NCBI GenBank assembly: GCA_052034255.1
Contig: JBPOIU010000067.1
Coordinates: 41,724-105,723, forward strand
Direction of reading: 5' to 3'
Origin: JADJEK01 sp052034255
Lineage (GTDB): Bacteria; Planctomycetota; B15-G4; JADJEK01
Length of the DNA: 64,000 nucleotides
This document shows, in pieces, positions 25,945-34,775 of the stretch; position 1 is the stretch's first letter; the number at the start of each line of letters is the position of its first letter. The position numbers and the translations under genes were made by a program. The notes under the pieces are model-generated. The model was not told the DNA's origin, did not search any database, and saw only the letters and a list, made by a program, of their open reading frames with translations.

Positions 25945-26691
25945 ATGAACTCAACGGGGTCCGAACCCATGCTCGCAGTGTTGATGCCGATGTTCACGTC
26001 GTGGTGGCTGGTCTTGGTCCTGCCGGCGATGTTGCTCGGACTGTGGGCGACTTGGCGCGTCAAGGCGACGTTCCAGCGCTACGCCCAGGTCGGTTCGCGG
26101 CGGGGGCTCAGTGGTGCCGACGTCGCGCGCTTGCTGCTGCGCGGCGGTGGATTGCACGACGTGAAGGTCGAGCGCGTGTCGGGCTTCTTGTCCGATCATT
26201 ACGACCCGACGTCGAAGACTCTGCGGTTGTCGGACGCGACGCACGACTCGCACTCGGTCGCGGCGATCGGTGTGGCCGCCCATGAAGCCGGCCATGCGTT
26301 CCAACACGCCGAACGCTATTCCGCGCTCGGCTTCCGCAGCGCGATCGTGCCGCTGGTCAGCATCGGGAGTCATCTGCTGATGCCATTGGTGCTGCTCGCG
26401 ATGTTCAGCGGCGGCTTCCGGCCGGGCGGCAACGTGTTCTCGTGGGGCGCGGTCCTGGTGCTCGGGGCCGTCAGCTTCTTCTCGCTGGTCACGCTGCCCG
26501 TCGAGTTCGATGCGTCGAAGCGAGCGCTCGCGGTCCTCGGCCGCACCGGCATTCTCGCCGACGACGAACTCGTCGGTGCGCGCCAGGTGTTGCGCGCCGC
26601 CGCCTGGACGTACGTCGCATCGGCGATCATGGCCATCGCGCAACTGCTCTATTACCTGCTGCCGCTGCTCGGCGGCCGCCGCGAGGAATGA
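25945..26691 (+). CDS. Membrane zinc metallopeptidase, YugP family
   Basis: A 248-residue integral membrane protein. The ATG at 25945 has GGAGG six bases upstream. It begins with a membrane helix (SWWLVLVLPAMLLGLWATWRV), then a GLSGADVARLLLRGGGL segment, the phrase FLSDHYDPTSKTLRLS and the metal-binding motif AAHEAGHAFQHAE (HExxH) typical of YugP-type neutral zinc metallopeptidases. Three further membrane helices follow, ending YYLLPLLGG. The family's substrates are unknown; it is placed in the inner membrane. It stands apart from the following genes by about 190 bases. Confidence 0.88.
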   Translation: MNSTGSEPMLAVLMPMFTSWWLVLVLPAMLLGLWATWRVKATFQRYAQVGSRRGLSGADVARLLLRGGGLHDVKVERVSGFLSDHYDPTSKTLRLSDATHDSHSVAAIGVAAHEAGHAFQHAERYSALGFRSAIVPLVSIGSHLLMPLVLLAMFSGGFRPGGNVFSWGAVLVLGAVSFFSLVTLPVEFDASKRALAVLGRTGILADDELVGARQVLRAAAWTYVASAIMAIAQLLYYLLPLLGGRREE

Positions 26692-26882
26692 GCGAGCGTC
26701 GGCGCGAGCGAGCTCTCCCGAACGTCGGCGAGTCGCGATCGATCGACCGCCCGTGCTGATCCCAGCGCACGTCCAGATCGCCCGGATCAGCGGATCACCG
26801 TGGCGCGGGCGCATGCTCGCGCGTGCGCCCGCGCGCTCCGACTGATAAGGTCCGCACCGGTCCTGGAATCGCGGAGCGAAAC

Positions 26883-27512
26883 GTGACGAGCCACGTCGAC
26901 GGTACGGTGCGAGCGTTCGTGGATGCGTGTGCGGCGAAGACTCCGACTCCGGGCGGTGGGGCGGCTTCGGCGTTGTTCGCCGCGCTGGGCGCCGCGCTCG
27001 GAGCGATGGCGACGCGGTTCACCGCCGGAAAGAAGGGCTTCGAGGCGCACGCCGCGGCGATGGAAAGCGCGGCCGTGTTCTTCGACGACCTGCGCGGGAA
27101 ATTGCTGCCGATCGTCGACGAGGATTGCCGCGCCTATGACGTCGTGACCGCGGCGTACGGCTTGCCGAAGGACACCGACGACGCAAAGGCCGCGCGGACC
27201 GCCGCGATCCAGAGCGGACTCGTGCTGGCGATGGACGTTCCGCTGCGGGGCGCACGTCTGTGCCGCGACGGGGTCGCGCGCATCGCGGAACTCGCTCCGC
27301 ACTTGAACAAGAACCTCATCAGCGACGCGGGCGTGTGTGCTCTCGGACTCGCGGCGGCGTTCGAGGGCTTCGCGATGAACGTGCGCATCAATGCGGCCGG
27401 CGTGAAGGACGAAGTCACCCGCGGGGCGGCGCTGACCGAACTCGCCGGGTTGAGACAGTCGATCGAGGCGGCGCGTGCCTGTGCGCTCGCGGCCGTCGAA
27501 GCCACGTTCTGA
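26883..27512 (+). CDS. Formiminotransferase-cyclodeaminase family protein (FTCD C-domain)
   Basis: A 209-residue all-helical protein matching the cyclodeaminase half of FTCD (FchA-like). The hallmark TPTPGGGAASALFAALGAAL lies near residue 20, and the rest follows the domain length of about 200 residues. Members open or close the one-carbon ring of formimino- or methenyl-tetrahydrofolate. The GTG at 26883 has GGAG six bases upstream and gives a start of MTSHVDGTVRAFVDAC, normal for the family. It is followed 15 bases later by gpmI. The formiminotransferase half is not in the window, so the exact folate reaction is uncertain. Confidence 0.82.
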   Translation: MTSHVDGTVRAFVDACAAKTPTPGGGAASALFAALGAALGAMATRFTAGKKGFEAHAAAMESAAVFFDDLRGKLLPIVDEDCRAYDVVTAAYGLPKDTDDAKAARTAAIQSGLVLAMDVPLRGARLCRDGVARIAELAPHLNKNLISDAGVCALGLAAAFEGFAMNVRINAAGVKDEVTRGAALTELAGLRQSIEAARACALAAVEATF

Positions 27513-27527
27513 CCGGATCAAACGCTC

Positions 27528-29084
27528 ATGGCGCCACCTCGCATCCCGCACGCCCTGATCATCCTGGACGGGTTCGGCGAAGCTCCAGCCGGTCCGTACA
27601 ACGCCGTGACGATGGCGAAGCCGCCGTATTTCGAATGGCTGCGTCGCACGTACCCGCTCGGAACCCTGATGACGTCGGGCGAGTGCGTCGGGTTGCCCGA
27701 CGGACTGATGGGGAACTCCGAAGTCGGCCACATGAATCTCGGCGCGGGCCGGATCGTGTGGCAGGACATCACCCGGATCGATCGCGCGTTGCGCGAGGGA
27801 GCGCTGCGGACCAACCCCGCCTTCGTCGGTGCTGCTCTGCATGCGCTGGAGAAGGGCTCGAATCTGCACTTGATGGGGCTGTTGTCCGACGGCGGCGTGC
27901 ACGCGTCGCTCGAACACGTGAAAGCGCTGCTGGCGACGTTCTCCGCGTTGGGTGTACCGAGCGAGAGAGTCTTCGTCCATGCCTTCCTCGACGGTCGCGA
28001 CACACCGCCGCAATCGGCGCAGCGCTACATCACCGTGATCGAGGAGCAGCTGACGACCCACCGCCTGGGACGGTTCGCGACGCTGTCGGGGCGCTACTTC
28101 GCGATGGACCGCGACAATCGCTGGGAACGCGTGCAGCGGGCGTACGACGCTCTCGTGAAAGGTGTGGGTGAGCGCGCCGACAGCGCCGCAGCGGGCGTGG
28201 CGGCCGCCTACGCGCGCAACGAGACCGACGAGTTCGTCGCGCCCACGATCGTCGGATCTCCCGCGCAGGGCCGCATCGACGATCACGACGCCGTGGTGTT
28301 CTTCAATTTCCGCGCCGATCGCGCGCGCGAACTCAGTCTCGCGTTCATGGACCCGAAGTTCGCGGGGTTCGAGACGCCGGCCAAACGGCCGCGGCTGCAC
28401 TACGTGACGATGACGCGCTACCGCGCCGACTTCCCCGCGCTCGGCATTCGCGACGCGTTCCCTCCGCAGTCGCTCGACCGGATCCTCGCCGACGTCATGG
28501 TCGAGCAGGGCAAGAACCAACTGCGGATCGCGGAGACCGAGAAGTACGCGCACGTGACGTACTTCTTCTCCGGCGGGGTCGAAACCGTGCGTCCGGGTGA
28601 AGAGCGCGTGCTGATTCCGTCACCGAAGGTCGCGACCTACGACCTCCAGCCCGAGATGAGCGCGCCCGAAGTCACCGAGCGTTTGGTGAACGAGATCGGT
28701 CGCAAACACTTCGACCTGATCGTGCTGAACCTCGCGAATCCGGACATGGTCGGACACACCGGGAAGTTGGACGCGGCGATCGCCGCGGTCACTGCGGTGG
28801 ACAAGGCCTTGTCGAAGATCGTGCCGGCGATCCTCGCGCAGGGCGGGGACGTGTTGCTGACCGCGGATCACGGCAACTGCGAAGTCATGTGGGACGAGGT
28901 CGAGCACTGTCCGCACACCGCGCACACGACGAACCCCGTGCCGTTGCTGCTGATCGGGGAGCGTCTGAAGGGCATGCGCCTACGGGAGGGCGGCGTGCTC
29001 GCCGACGTCTCGCCGACGCTGCTCGACTTGATGGATTTGCCGCAACCCGACTCGATGACGGCGTCGACGCTGCTCCGGCACTGA
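27528..29084 (+). CDS. gpmI: 2,3-bisphosphoglycerate-independent phosphoglycerate mutase
   Basis: A 518-residue iPGM that interconverts 3- and 2-phosphoglycerate in glycolysis using two metal ions. The alkaline-phosphatase-type site is complete: LIILDGFG (first metal aspartate), MGNSEVGHMNLGAGR with the phosphoserine, the HAFLDGRDTPP lid segment, and the C-terminal metal ligands NLANPDMVGHTG, LLTADHGNCE and the late histidines in HTAHTTNPVP. Length is normal (about 510). The ATG lies 15 bases after the cyclodeaminase gene and the two may share a transcript. Confidence 0.96.
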   Translation: MAPPRIPHALIILDGFGEAPAGPYNAVTMAKPPYFEWLRRTYPLGTLMTSGECVGLPDGLMGNSEVGHMNLGAGRIVWQDITRIDRALREGALRTNPAFVGAALHALEKGSNLHLMGLLSDGGVHASLEHVKALLATFSALGVPSERVFVHAFLDGRDTPPQSAQRYITVIEEQLTTHRLGRFATLSGRYFAMDRDNRWERVQRAYDALVKGVGERADSAAAGVAAAYARNETDEFVAPTIVGSPAQGRIDDHDAVVFFNFRADRARELSLAFMDPKFAGFETPAKRPRLHYVTMTRYRADFPALGIRDAFPPQSLDRILADVMVEQGKNQLRIAETEKYAHVTYFFSGGVETVRPGEERVLIPSPKVATYDLQPEMSAPEVTERLVNEIGRKHFDLIVLNLANPDMVGHTGKLDAAIAAVTAVDKALSKIVPAILAQGGDVLLTADHGNCEVMWDEVEHCPHTAHTTNPVPLLLIGERLKGMRLREGGVLADVSPTLLDLMDLPQPDSMTASTLLRH

Positions 29085-29206
29085 TCGGGCGCGCGGCCGT
29101 CGCCGTCCATCGTGCGGCTGCCGACGGCGTTCAGGTTCCGCGCGATCGGACCGCGACTCCGTTCGCGTTCGGATCTTTCGACGATCGACGTGGTGCCGGA
29201 AAGACC

Positions 29207-29241
29207 GCGACCCCGCGAGGCCTTCGGCCTCGCGGGGTCGC
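29207..29241. terminator. Perfect 16-base-pair hairpin between gpmI and tRNA-Ala
   Basis: The arms 29207-29222 and 29226-29241 are perfectly complementary (GCGACCCCGCGAGGCC and its complement) with a three-base TTC loop. On the minus strand it follows the tRNA 3' end by 8 bases and is trailed by a short T-run; on the plus strand GTGCTGTTT follows. It can serve as terminator for both convergent units. Confidence 0.75.
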
Positions 29242-29249
29242 GTGCTGTT

Positions 29250-29325
29250 TGGTGGATGGCAACGGAGTTGAACCGATGACCTCTACGTTGCGAACGTAGC
29301 GCTCTCCCAACTGAGCTAGCCACCC
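29250..29325 (-). tRNA. tRNA-Ala (anticodon CGC)
   Basis: A 76-nt tRNA including an encoded CCA end (29250-29252 as TGG on the plus strand). Acceptor arms GGGTGGC/GCCATCC, D-arm GCTCAGTTGGGAGAGC, anticodon stem CTACG/CGTAG around TTCGCAA (anticodon CGC, decoding GCG), variable loop AGGTC and T-arm with GGTTCAACTCC are all intact. The anticodon suits the many GCG codons in the window. Confidence 0.95.
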
Positions 29326-29389
29326 GAATGAGCCGCGCATGTTAGCGACGGTCCCCCAGGGTTTCCAAGACACCAGTTCAGGCCTTTTT

Positions 29390-32300
29390 TCAGGCGGCGG
29401 TCGGGGGTTCTGCGTCGGCTCGTCCGCGGAGTCGGTGGACGATGTGATCGATCGCCGGGATCACGACGAGCGTCAGCAACGTCGACAACGTGAGGCCGCC
29501 GATCACGGTCGCGGCGAGCGGCGCCTGCAGCTCGGAGCCGCGCCAGAATGCCTCGGGCAGCACGCGGATCCCCGGGATCCACTCCATGCATCCGGTGATC
29601 GGCAACAACCCGAGGACGGTCGTCGCGGTGGTCATGAAGATCGGCCGTAGACGGGCCTGTCCGGCCGCGACCAACGCATCGGCCGACGACATGCCGCGCG
29701 CGCGCAATTGGTTCGCGTAATCGAGCAGCACGATCGCGTTGTTGACGACGATGCCGGCGAGGACGACTCCGCCGATCAACACGACGACGGACAGCGGAGT
29801 GTCCGTCCACTCGAGTGCGAGCACGGCACCGACGACGGCCAGCGGGATCGTGAACAGGATCACGAGCGGCTGCACGATCGACTCGAACTGCGACGCCATC
29901 ACGATGTAGACCAGGAACACGGCGAGCAGCAACACCATGCGCATGTCGGCGAGCGATTGACTCATCTCCGCGCCTTGGCCGCCGATGCCGGCGACGACGC
30001 TGGGGAACTCGGATTCGGCGCGGGCGAGCACCGCGCGAATCGAATCGATCGCGCCGCCGAGATCGAATCCCGCGGTGTTCGCGGTCAACACCGCCGCGCG
30101 TTGGCCGTTGATGCGGCGGATCTCCGCGGGGCCTTCGATCTTGTTGACGTTCGCGATCGACGCCAGCGGGATCGGTGAGCCGCCGCCGAGATCGAGTGAC
30201 AGGGACGGCAGCAAGGTGCGGTCACGGATCGACGCGGATCCCGAGCCCGTCGAGGCTCCGCCGCCTTCCTGTCCGCGATCCAACGTGTCGGACAAGTTCA
30301 TCGCGCGGCCGCGATTCACGATCATCTTCTCGAGCGCGGCCAGCGACTCGACGTCCGACTTCACGCGCACGTCGATCCGGCGTTCGCCTTCCGCGAAGCG
30401 CGTCGACACGACGCCTTGGACCTGAGCCCGAATGCGGTTCGAGATGGCCTCGAGGTCGAGGCCGAAACGCCGCAGCTTCTCGCGATCGAACGACAGGCGG
30501 ATCTCGGGGCTTCCCGACTGGACCGTACTGCGAACGTCGGACAAGCCAGGCAGGGCGCGCAAGTCGTCGCCGATGCGTTCGGCGACGGCGCGCAGGATGG
30601 GCAACTCGTTCGCGCGCGCCTCGATGACGATCGGGGCCTTCACCGAGAACAACGTCGGACGGCTGAAGCGGAAGCTGTCGAGGTCGGCGCTGACCGCAAG
30701 TCGCGCACGCATGGTCTCGATGATGCGTGCTTCCGCCGCCGCGATGTCGTCGGTGGGAGACAGCTTCACGAACAGGCGCGCCGAGTGGGGCCCTTCGTCG
30801 GGTTCCGCGACTTCGTCGCGCGGGACGCCGACCGCGGCAGCGACGGTTTCCACGCCGTCGATGGTGCGGAACTCGCGCTCGAACGGGAGTACGGCCTCGG
30901 CGGTGGAATTCAGCGGCGTGCCCACGGGCAGGAACGCGTGCACGACGAGCTCGCCTTGGTGCACGGTGGGCAGCATCTCGCGACCCAATGCGCCGAAGCC
31001 GCGCCAACCCACGTAGGCGGCCCCGGCCGTCGCGAGGAGCAGCAGCAATGTCCAAGCGCCGTTCCCGAGCACGACGCGCAACGCGCGTGGATAGAGCTTG
31101 GAGAAGCCGTTGAAGCTCAGATCGAACAAACGCTGGAACGGCCAGGTCACGACGCGCCCGACGACCAGCACGGCGCCGAACGCGACTTTGACGACGTAGA
31201 GCACGAGGAACACGCACGCGAGCGCGAGTCGGCTGATCCACTCGAGCGTGAGCTGCACCAAGAACAGCGGAACGAGCGCGAGCAACAGCGCGAACTTGGC
31301 CATTCCAGTGCGGCGACGCGCCGAGCTCTGCAAGCTACGCAACGCGATCGTCGTGTTCAGGAACACCATCGGTCGGACGAGTTGTCCGATCGCGGCGAGC
31401 GGCTGCGTCAGCGCGAGTCGGAGCGGGAGCTTCGGCGCATCCATCGACTTCAGGCCGCGCGCGGCGAGCATCGGGATGAAGTAGACGGACACCGCCAGGG
31501 ACGACAGGAGCGAGCAGACGACGGTCAGTGCTTGATCGCCGAAGATCTGGCCCGCGACGCCGGAGACGAACACGATCGGGAAGAACACGGCGACGGTCGT
31601 CAGCGTGGACGCGAGCACCGCGAGTCCGACTTCCGTCGTGCCGCGGATGGCTGCCGACGTCGGTTCGTCGCCCTCTTCGCGACAGCGGTAGATGGACTCG
31701 AGCACGACGATCGAGTTGTCGACCAGCATGCCGATCCCGAGCGCGAGTCCGCCGAGCGACATGATGTTCAGCGTGGTGTCGAGCAGGAACATCGGCGCGA
31801 ACGTCGTGATCACCGACAGCGGGATCGAGACCGCGATGATCGTCGTCGCCGCCAGATTGCGCAGGAACAGCAACAGAACGAGGATCGACAGCACACCGCC
31901 CGACACGGCGGCGCCCTTCACGTCGGCGATCGCGCTTTCGATGAACGTCGATTGGTCGGAGAGCACGCGCGTCGAGAAACCGCGGGGCAGCGTGCGGACG
32001 AGCGCGTCCTGGGCTTCCTTCTTGCGCACGACTTCGGCGCGCAGCGCGGCGATCTCCGGGCTCTCGAGCGCGAAGCCGCCCATGCCGCCGCCCATCCCGG
32101 CATTCATGCCGCCGCCGCGACCTCCGCGTCCGCCTCCCGCGCCTCCGCGCGTTCCGCCGCCAGCGCCCGAGGTTGCCGCGGCGTCGGTCGCTTGATTGGC
32201 TTCTTCGAGCTTCAGCGCTTCGCGCAGTCGAAGCTCAGGATCCATGATCGCGCCGGAATCGAGCGCCGCCAGATACGCGCGTTGCTCGTCGGTCCCGAAC

Positions 32301-33223
32301 AGCTTGTCGCGCACCGCCGCGGCGAGCGCGACGATGTTGGCGTCCGCTTCGCGGTAGATCAGGAGCTCGACGGACTCGTTGCCATCGACGCGCGTGATGA
32401 CGTCACGATCGCGGTGGTAACGCTCGACGGTGCCGATGTCGCGCAGTCGGATCGGCGCCCCGGAGCGATCGACGATCGCGAGATCGAGGACTTCGTCCAA
32501 CGTGCGGAACTGATTCAGCGTTCGCACCACGTACTCGGTGTCGCCTTCGATCAACGTGCCGCTGGCCAGGTTCACGTTCTCGATCTTCAGCCGGCGGTCG
32601 ACTTCGGAGATGTCGAGGCCGAGGTGCGTCATGCGTTCGGCGTCGAGGCGGACGCGGATCTCTTCTTCGAGCCCGCCCCGGACTTTCACGGCCGCGACGC
32701 CGGGCACCGTGGCGATCTTGCGCGCGACGAGTTCGTCGGCGGCGAGGCGGATCTTGCGCAGGTCGGCGTCGCCGGAGACGGCGACGCGCAACACCGGATC
32801 GAGCGACGGGTCGTAGCGCAGGATCAGCGGCTGCTCGATGTCGTCCGGCAGATTCACGCGATCGAGCCGTTCGCGCACTTCCTGCGTCGCGAACGACAGA
32901 TTCGTACCCCAGCGGAACTCGAGCACGACGTCGGAGACCCCGGCGCGCGACACCGACGAGTAGTTCTCGAGACCGGGGAGCACGGCCAACGCCTCTTCGA
33001 CGCGGCGGGAGACGCGCTCTTCGATGTCTTCCGGACCCGCACCTTCGTACTCGGTGCGGACGGTGATCGTCGGGTACGAGATCTCGGGCAGCAGAGCGAG
33101 CGGGATCTTGTTGAAGGAGATCCAGCCGAACGTCGCGATCGCGATGACCGCCATGGTCGTCGCGACCGGGCGCCGAACGGTGACCGCGAAACCGCTCGCG
33201 GCGGGCTGCAGCGGTAACGTCAC
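29390..33223 (-). CDS. RND efflux transporter permease, AcrB/MdtB family, with extra insertions
   Basis: A 1277-residue inner-membrane proton-driven pump subunit. The standard order is present: TM1 (VATTMAVIAIATFGW), porter domain 1 (PEISYPTITVRTEYEG and GVAAVKVRGG), TM2-6 with the TM4 block LGGLALGIGMLVDNSIVVLE, then a second half ending in QFESIVQPLVILFTIPLAVVG and TM10-12. Two features are unusual. A Gly/Met/Arg-rich low-complexity insert of about 30 residues (near plus-strand 32078-32170) lies in the first periplasmic porter region. An added hydrophobic segment of about 120 residues (around 31080-31400) sits between the halves and adds membrane spans beyond the usual twelve. The GTG start overlaps the adaptor stop (GTGA). 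Substrate unknown. Confidence 0.9.
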   Translation of the reverse strand: MTLPLQPAASGFAVTVRRPVATTMAVIAIATFGWISFNKIPLALLPEISYPTITVRTEYEGAGPEDIEERVSRRVEEALAVLPGLENYSSVSRAGVSDVVLEFRWGTNLSFATQEVRERLDRVNLPDDIEQPLILRYDPSLDPVLRVAVSGDADLRKIRLAADELVARKIATVPGVAAVKVRGGLEEEIRVRLDAERMTHLGLDISEVDRRLKIENVNLASGTLIEGDTEYVVRTLNQFRTLDEVLDLAIVDRSGAPIRLRDIGTVERYHRDRDVITRVDGNESVELLIYREADANIVALAAAVRDKLFGTDEQRAYLAALDSGAIMDPELRLREALKLEEANQATDAAATSGAGGGTRGGAGGGRGGRGGGMNAGMGGGMGGFALESPEIAALRAEVVRKKEAQDALVRTLPRGFSTRVLSDQSTFIESAIADVKGAAVSGGVLSILVLLLFLRNLAATTIIAVSIPLSVITTFAPMFLLDTTLNIMSLGGLALGIGMLVDNSIVVLESIYRCREEGDEPTSAAIRGTTEVGLAVLASTLTTVAVFFPIVFVSGVAGQIFGDQALTVVCSLLSSLAVSVYFIPMLAARGLKSMDAPKLPLRLALTQPLAAIGQLVRPMVFLNTTIALRSLQSSARRRTGMAKFALLLALVPLFLVQLTLEWISRLALACVFLVLYVVKVAFGAVLVVGRVVTWPFQRLFDLSFNGFSKLYPRALRVVLGNGAWTLLLLLATAGAAYVGWRGFGALGREMLPTVHQGELVVHAFLPVGTPLNSTAEAVLPFEREFRTIDGVETVAAAVGVPRDEVAEPDEGPHSARLFVKLSPTDDIAAAEARIIETMRARLAVSADLDSFRFSRPTLFSVKAPIVIEARANELPILRAVAERIGDDLRALPGLSDVRSTVQSGSPEIRLSFDREKLRRFGLDLEAISNRIRAQVQGVVSTRFAEGERRIDVRVKSDVESLAALEKMIVNRGRAMNLSDTLDRGQEGGGASTGSGSASIRDRTLLPSLSLDLGGGSPIPLASIANVNKIEGPAEIRRINGQRAAVLTANTAGFDLGGAIDSIRAVLARAESEFPSVVAGIGGQGAEMSQSLADMRMVLLLAVFLVYIVMASQFESIVQPLVILFTIPLAVVGAVLALEWTDTPLSVVVLIGGVVLAGIVVNNAIVLLDYANQLRARGMSSADALVAAGQARLRPIFMTTATTVLGLLPITGCMEWIPGIRVLPEAFWRGSELQAPLAATVIGGLTLSTLLTLVVIPAIDHIVHRLRGRADAEPPTAA

Positions 33224-34512
33224 GAGCCTTCGCCCACGACCACGACCGCATCGCCGTCTTGGAGCTTGTCCTGACCGACGATGATCGCGTCGAACGCGGT
33301 GGTCGGTGCGGCGCCGTCGATCGTCAACAGTTCGTACTCGTTCGGAGTGCTCGCTCCGGTCGTGATTTCATGGCGCCGCGCGAGCTTGCCGTCCACGACG
33401 GCGAAGAAGTACTGGCGACCATCTTCGTTCACGACCGCACGCTTCGGCAGCAGCACGGCGTCGGAACGGCTGCCGATCACGATGCGTGCCTTCGCGTACA
33501 TACCCGGCAGGACGTACGCCTCGGAACCAGGCTCGAGCCGCGCACGGACGCGCGCTTGGCCCGAGCTCGGGTCGACGGTCGGGTTGATCGCTTCGATCGT
33601 GCCGCTGACCACGCGGCCCGGCAGGGCATCGATCGTGAATTCCACGCGGAGTCCGGGTTCGCGCAGCAGCGCGAGCTTGCGTTGATCGATCGCGAGGTTC
33701 GCGATCAACAGCGTCGGATCGACGAGCGTGAACAGGTGGGTACTCGAGTTCACGAGTAGGCCCGCATTCACGTCCCGGCGCTGGATGATCCCGGCGATCG
33801 GTGCACGCACGATCGTGAGATCGAGTTCGGTCTGGGCTTCTTCGAGGTCGAGTTCGGCCGCCTTCACGGCGAGCCGTGCGCTTTCGAGGTCGTCCCGCGC
33901 GCGATCCACCGCGAAGCGGACGCCGTCGTATTCGGCCTTCTGCTGCAGGTACGCGGATTCGATGTCGGCGAGCTCTTTCTTCGACAACACGTCGATGCCG
34001 CCGACCATCGAGTCCTTCGCGCGCTGGTAATCGAGCTCGGCCTTCTCGAACACGGCTTTCTGCGCGGCCTGGCGGGCTTGCGATTCCGACAGCGCCGTCG
34101 TCTGCACGGTGATCTTCTGCTGCGCCTGCAGCAGGTCGCTCTCGGCGCGCTTCTTCGCCAGCCGGAAGTCGACGTCGTCGAGCGTCAGCAGTGGCATTCC
34201 GGAGTCGACGCGGTCACCCTCCTTCACCAAGACTTCCTTGATGTAGGCGGGGCCGACCTTCGGGAAGACGTCGACCACGATCTCGGCCTCGATGTCCGTC
34301 GGTGCTTCGATCGTGGTGCGGATCTCGCCCGTCCGCAGAGTTTGCGCGCGCACCAACGTTCCTTGCGCGGTCGTCGGGGCCCCCGGGGCTTTCGAGGTGT
34401 AGGGCATGCCCGAGCCGCCGCCGGAATCGGTCTCGGTCGGGCCGCAATGCGGCAGCGACAGAGCGGCGATCGTGAGAGCGAGACCACGCAGCGACACGCG
34501 CAAAGCGACCAT
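33220..34512 (-). CDS. RND efflux periplasmic adaptor (membrane fusion protein, HlyD/AcrA family)
   Basis: A 430-residue adaptor linking the pump to an outer-membrane channel. The ATG at 34512 has GGGAG seven bases upstream and opens a signal sequence (VALRVSLRGLALTIAALSLPHC). The cysteine suggests a lipoprotein, but the -1 and -2 residues (H, P) are not a normal lipobox. Domains in order are barrel-sandwich half 1 (EVLVKEGDRVDSGMPLLTLDD), a helical hairpin (about 130-230), lipoyl half 2 (IVRAPIAGIIQRRDVNAG), a beta-barrel (LALLREPGLRVEFTIDALPG) and the membrane-proximal domain (LLPKRAVVNEDGRQYFFAV). It is the first gene of the two-gene pump operon. No TolC-type outer-membrane gene is in the window. 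Confidence 0.92.
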   Translation of the reverse strand: MVALRVSLRGLALTIAALSLPHCGPTETDSGGGSGMPYTSKAPGAPTTAQGTLVRAQTLRTGEIRTTIEAPTDIEAEIVVDVFPKVGPAYIKEVLVKEGDRVDSGMPLLTLDDVDFRLAKKRAESDLLQAQQKITVQTTALSESQARQAAQKAVFEKAELDYQRAKDSMVGGIDVLSKKELADIESAYLQQKAEYDGVRFAVDRARDDLESARLAVKAAELDLEEAQTELDLTIVRAPIAGIIQRRDVNAGLLVNSSTHLFTLVDPTLLIANLAIDQRKLALLREPGLRVEFTIDALPGRVVSGTIEAINPTVDPSSGQARVRARLEPGSEAYVLPGMYAKARIVIGSRSDAVLLPKRAVVNEDGRQYFFAVVDGKLARRHEITTGASTPNEYELLTIDGAAPTTAFDAIIVGQDKLQDGDAVVVVGEGS

Positions 34513-34727
34513 CCAGGCACTCCCAGCGCGCGACCACGTCCGCGCGGTGTTCGACTCGAGACCTCGCGGCCGATCGCGGATCGGACCGAGCGGAATGCTA
34601 GCAGGGGACACCCGAACTCCGCCGTCATTCACCGGTCACGCACGGTCGCGAACCGCTGCCGCGAACCTCGTTCCTCGACGCCGGGCTCGCACGCGGCGTC
34701 CGAGGCGCGCAGCGTTCACCGGAAACC

Positions 34728-34750
34728 TCTTGCGCGCGGTGCGCGCAAGA
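34728..34750 (+). promoter_or_regulatory. 10-base-pair hairpin just upstream of moeA
   Basis: TCTTGCGCGC and GCGCGCAAGA pair perfectly around GGT, ending 25 bases before the moeA ATG in a 263-base divergent region. It could be a leader hairpin or an operator for the divergent promoters. No consensus promoter is evident nearby, and it does not resemble the long Moco riboswitch. Confidence 0.4.
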
Positions 34751-34775
34751 ACTCAAGTTCCCGCGCGACCGCGCC

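Noticed and set aside
26843..26851. TGATAAGGT as a promoter before the cyclodeaminase gene
   Set aside because: Only a partial extended -10 match and no -35; too weak to list.
30416..33217. Long open frame on the plus strand opposite the RND pump gene
   Set aside because: It mirrors the pump gene; its translation is Arg/Glu/His/Asp-rich without any fold signal, as expected for antisense of a high-GC gene.
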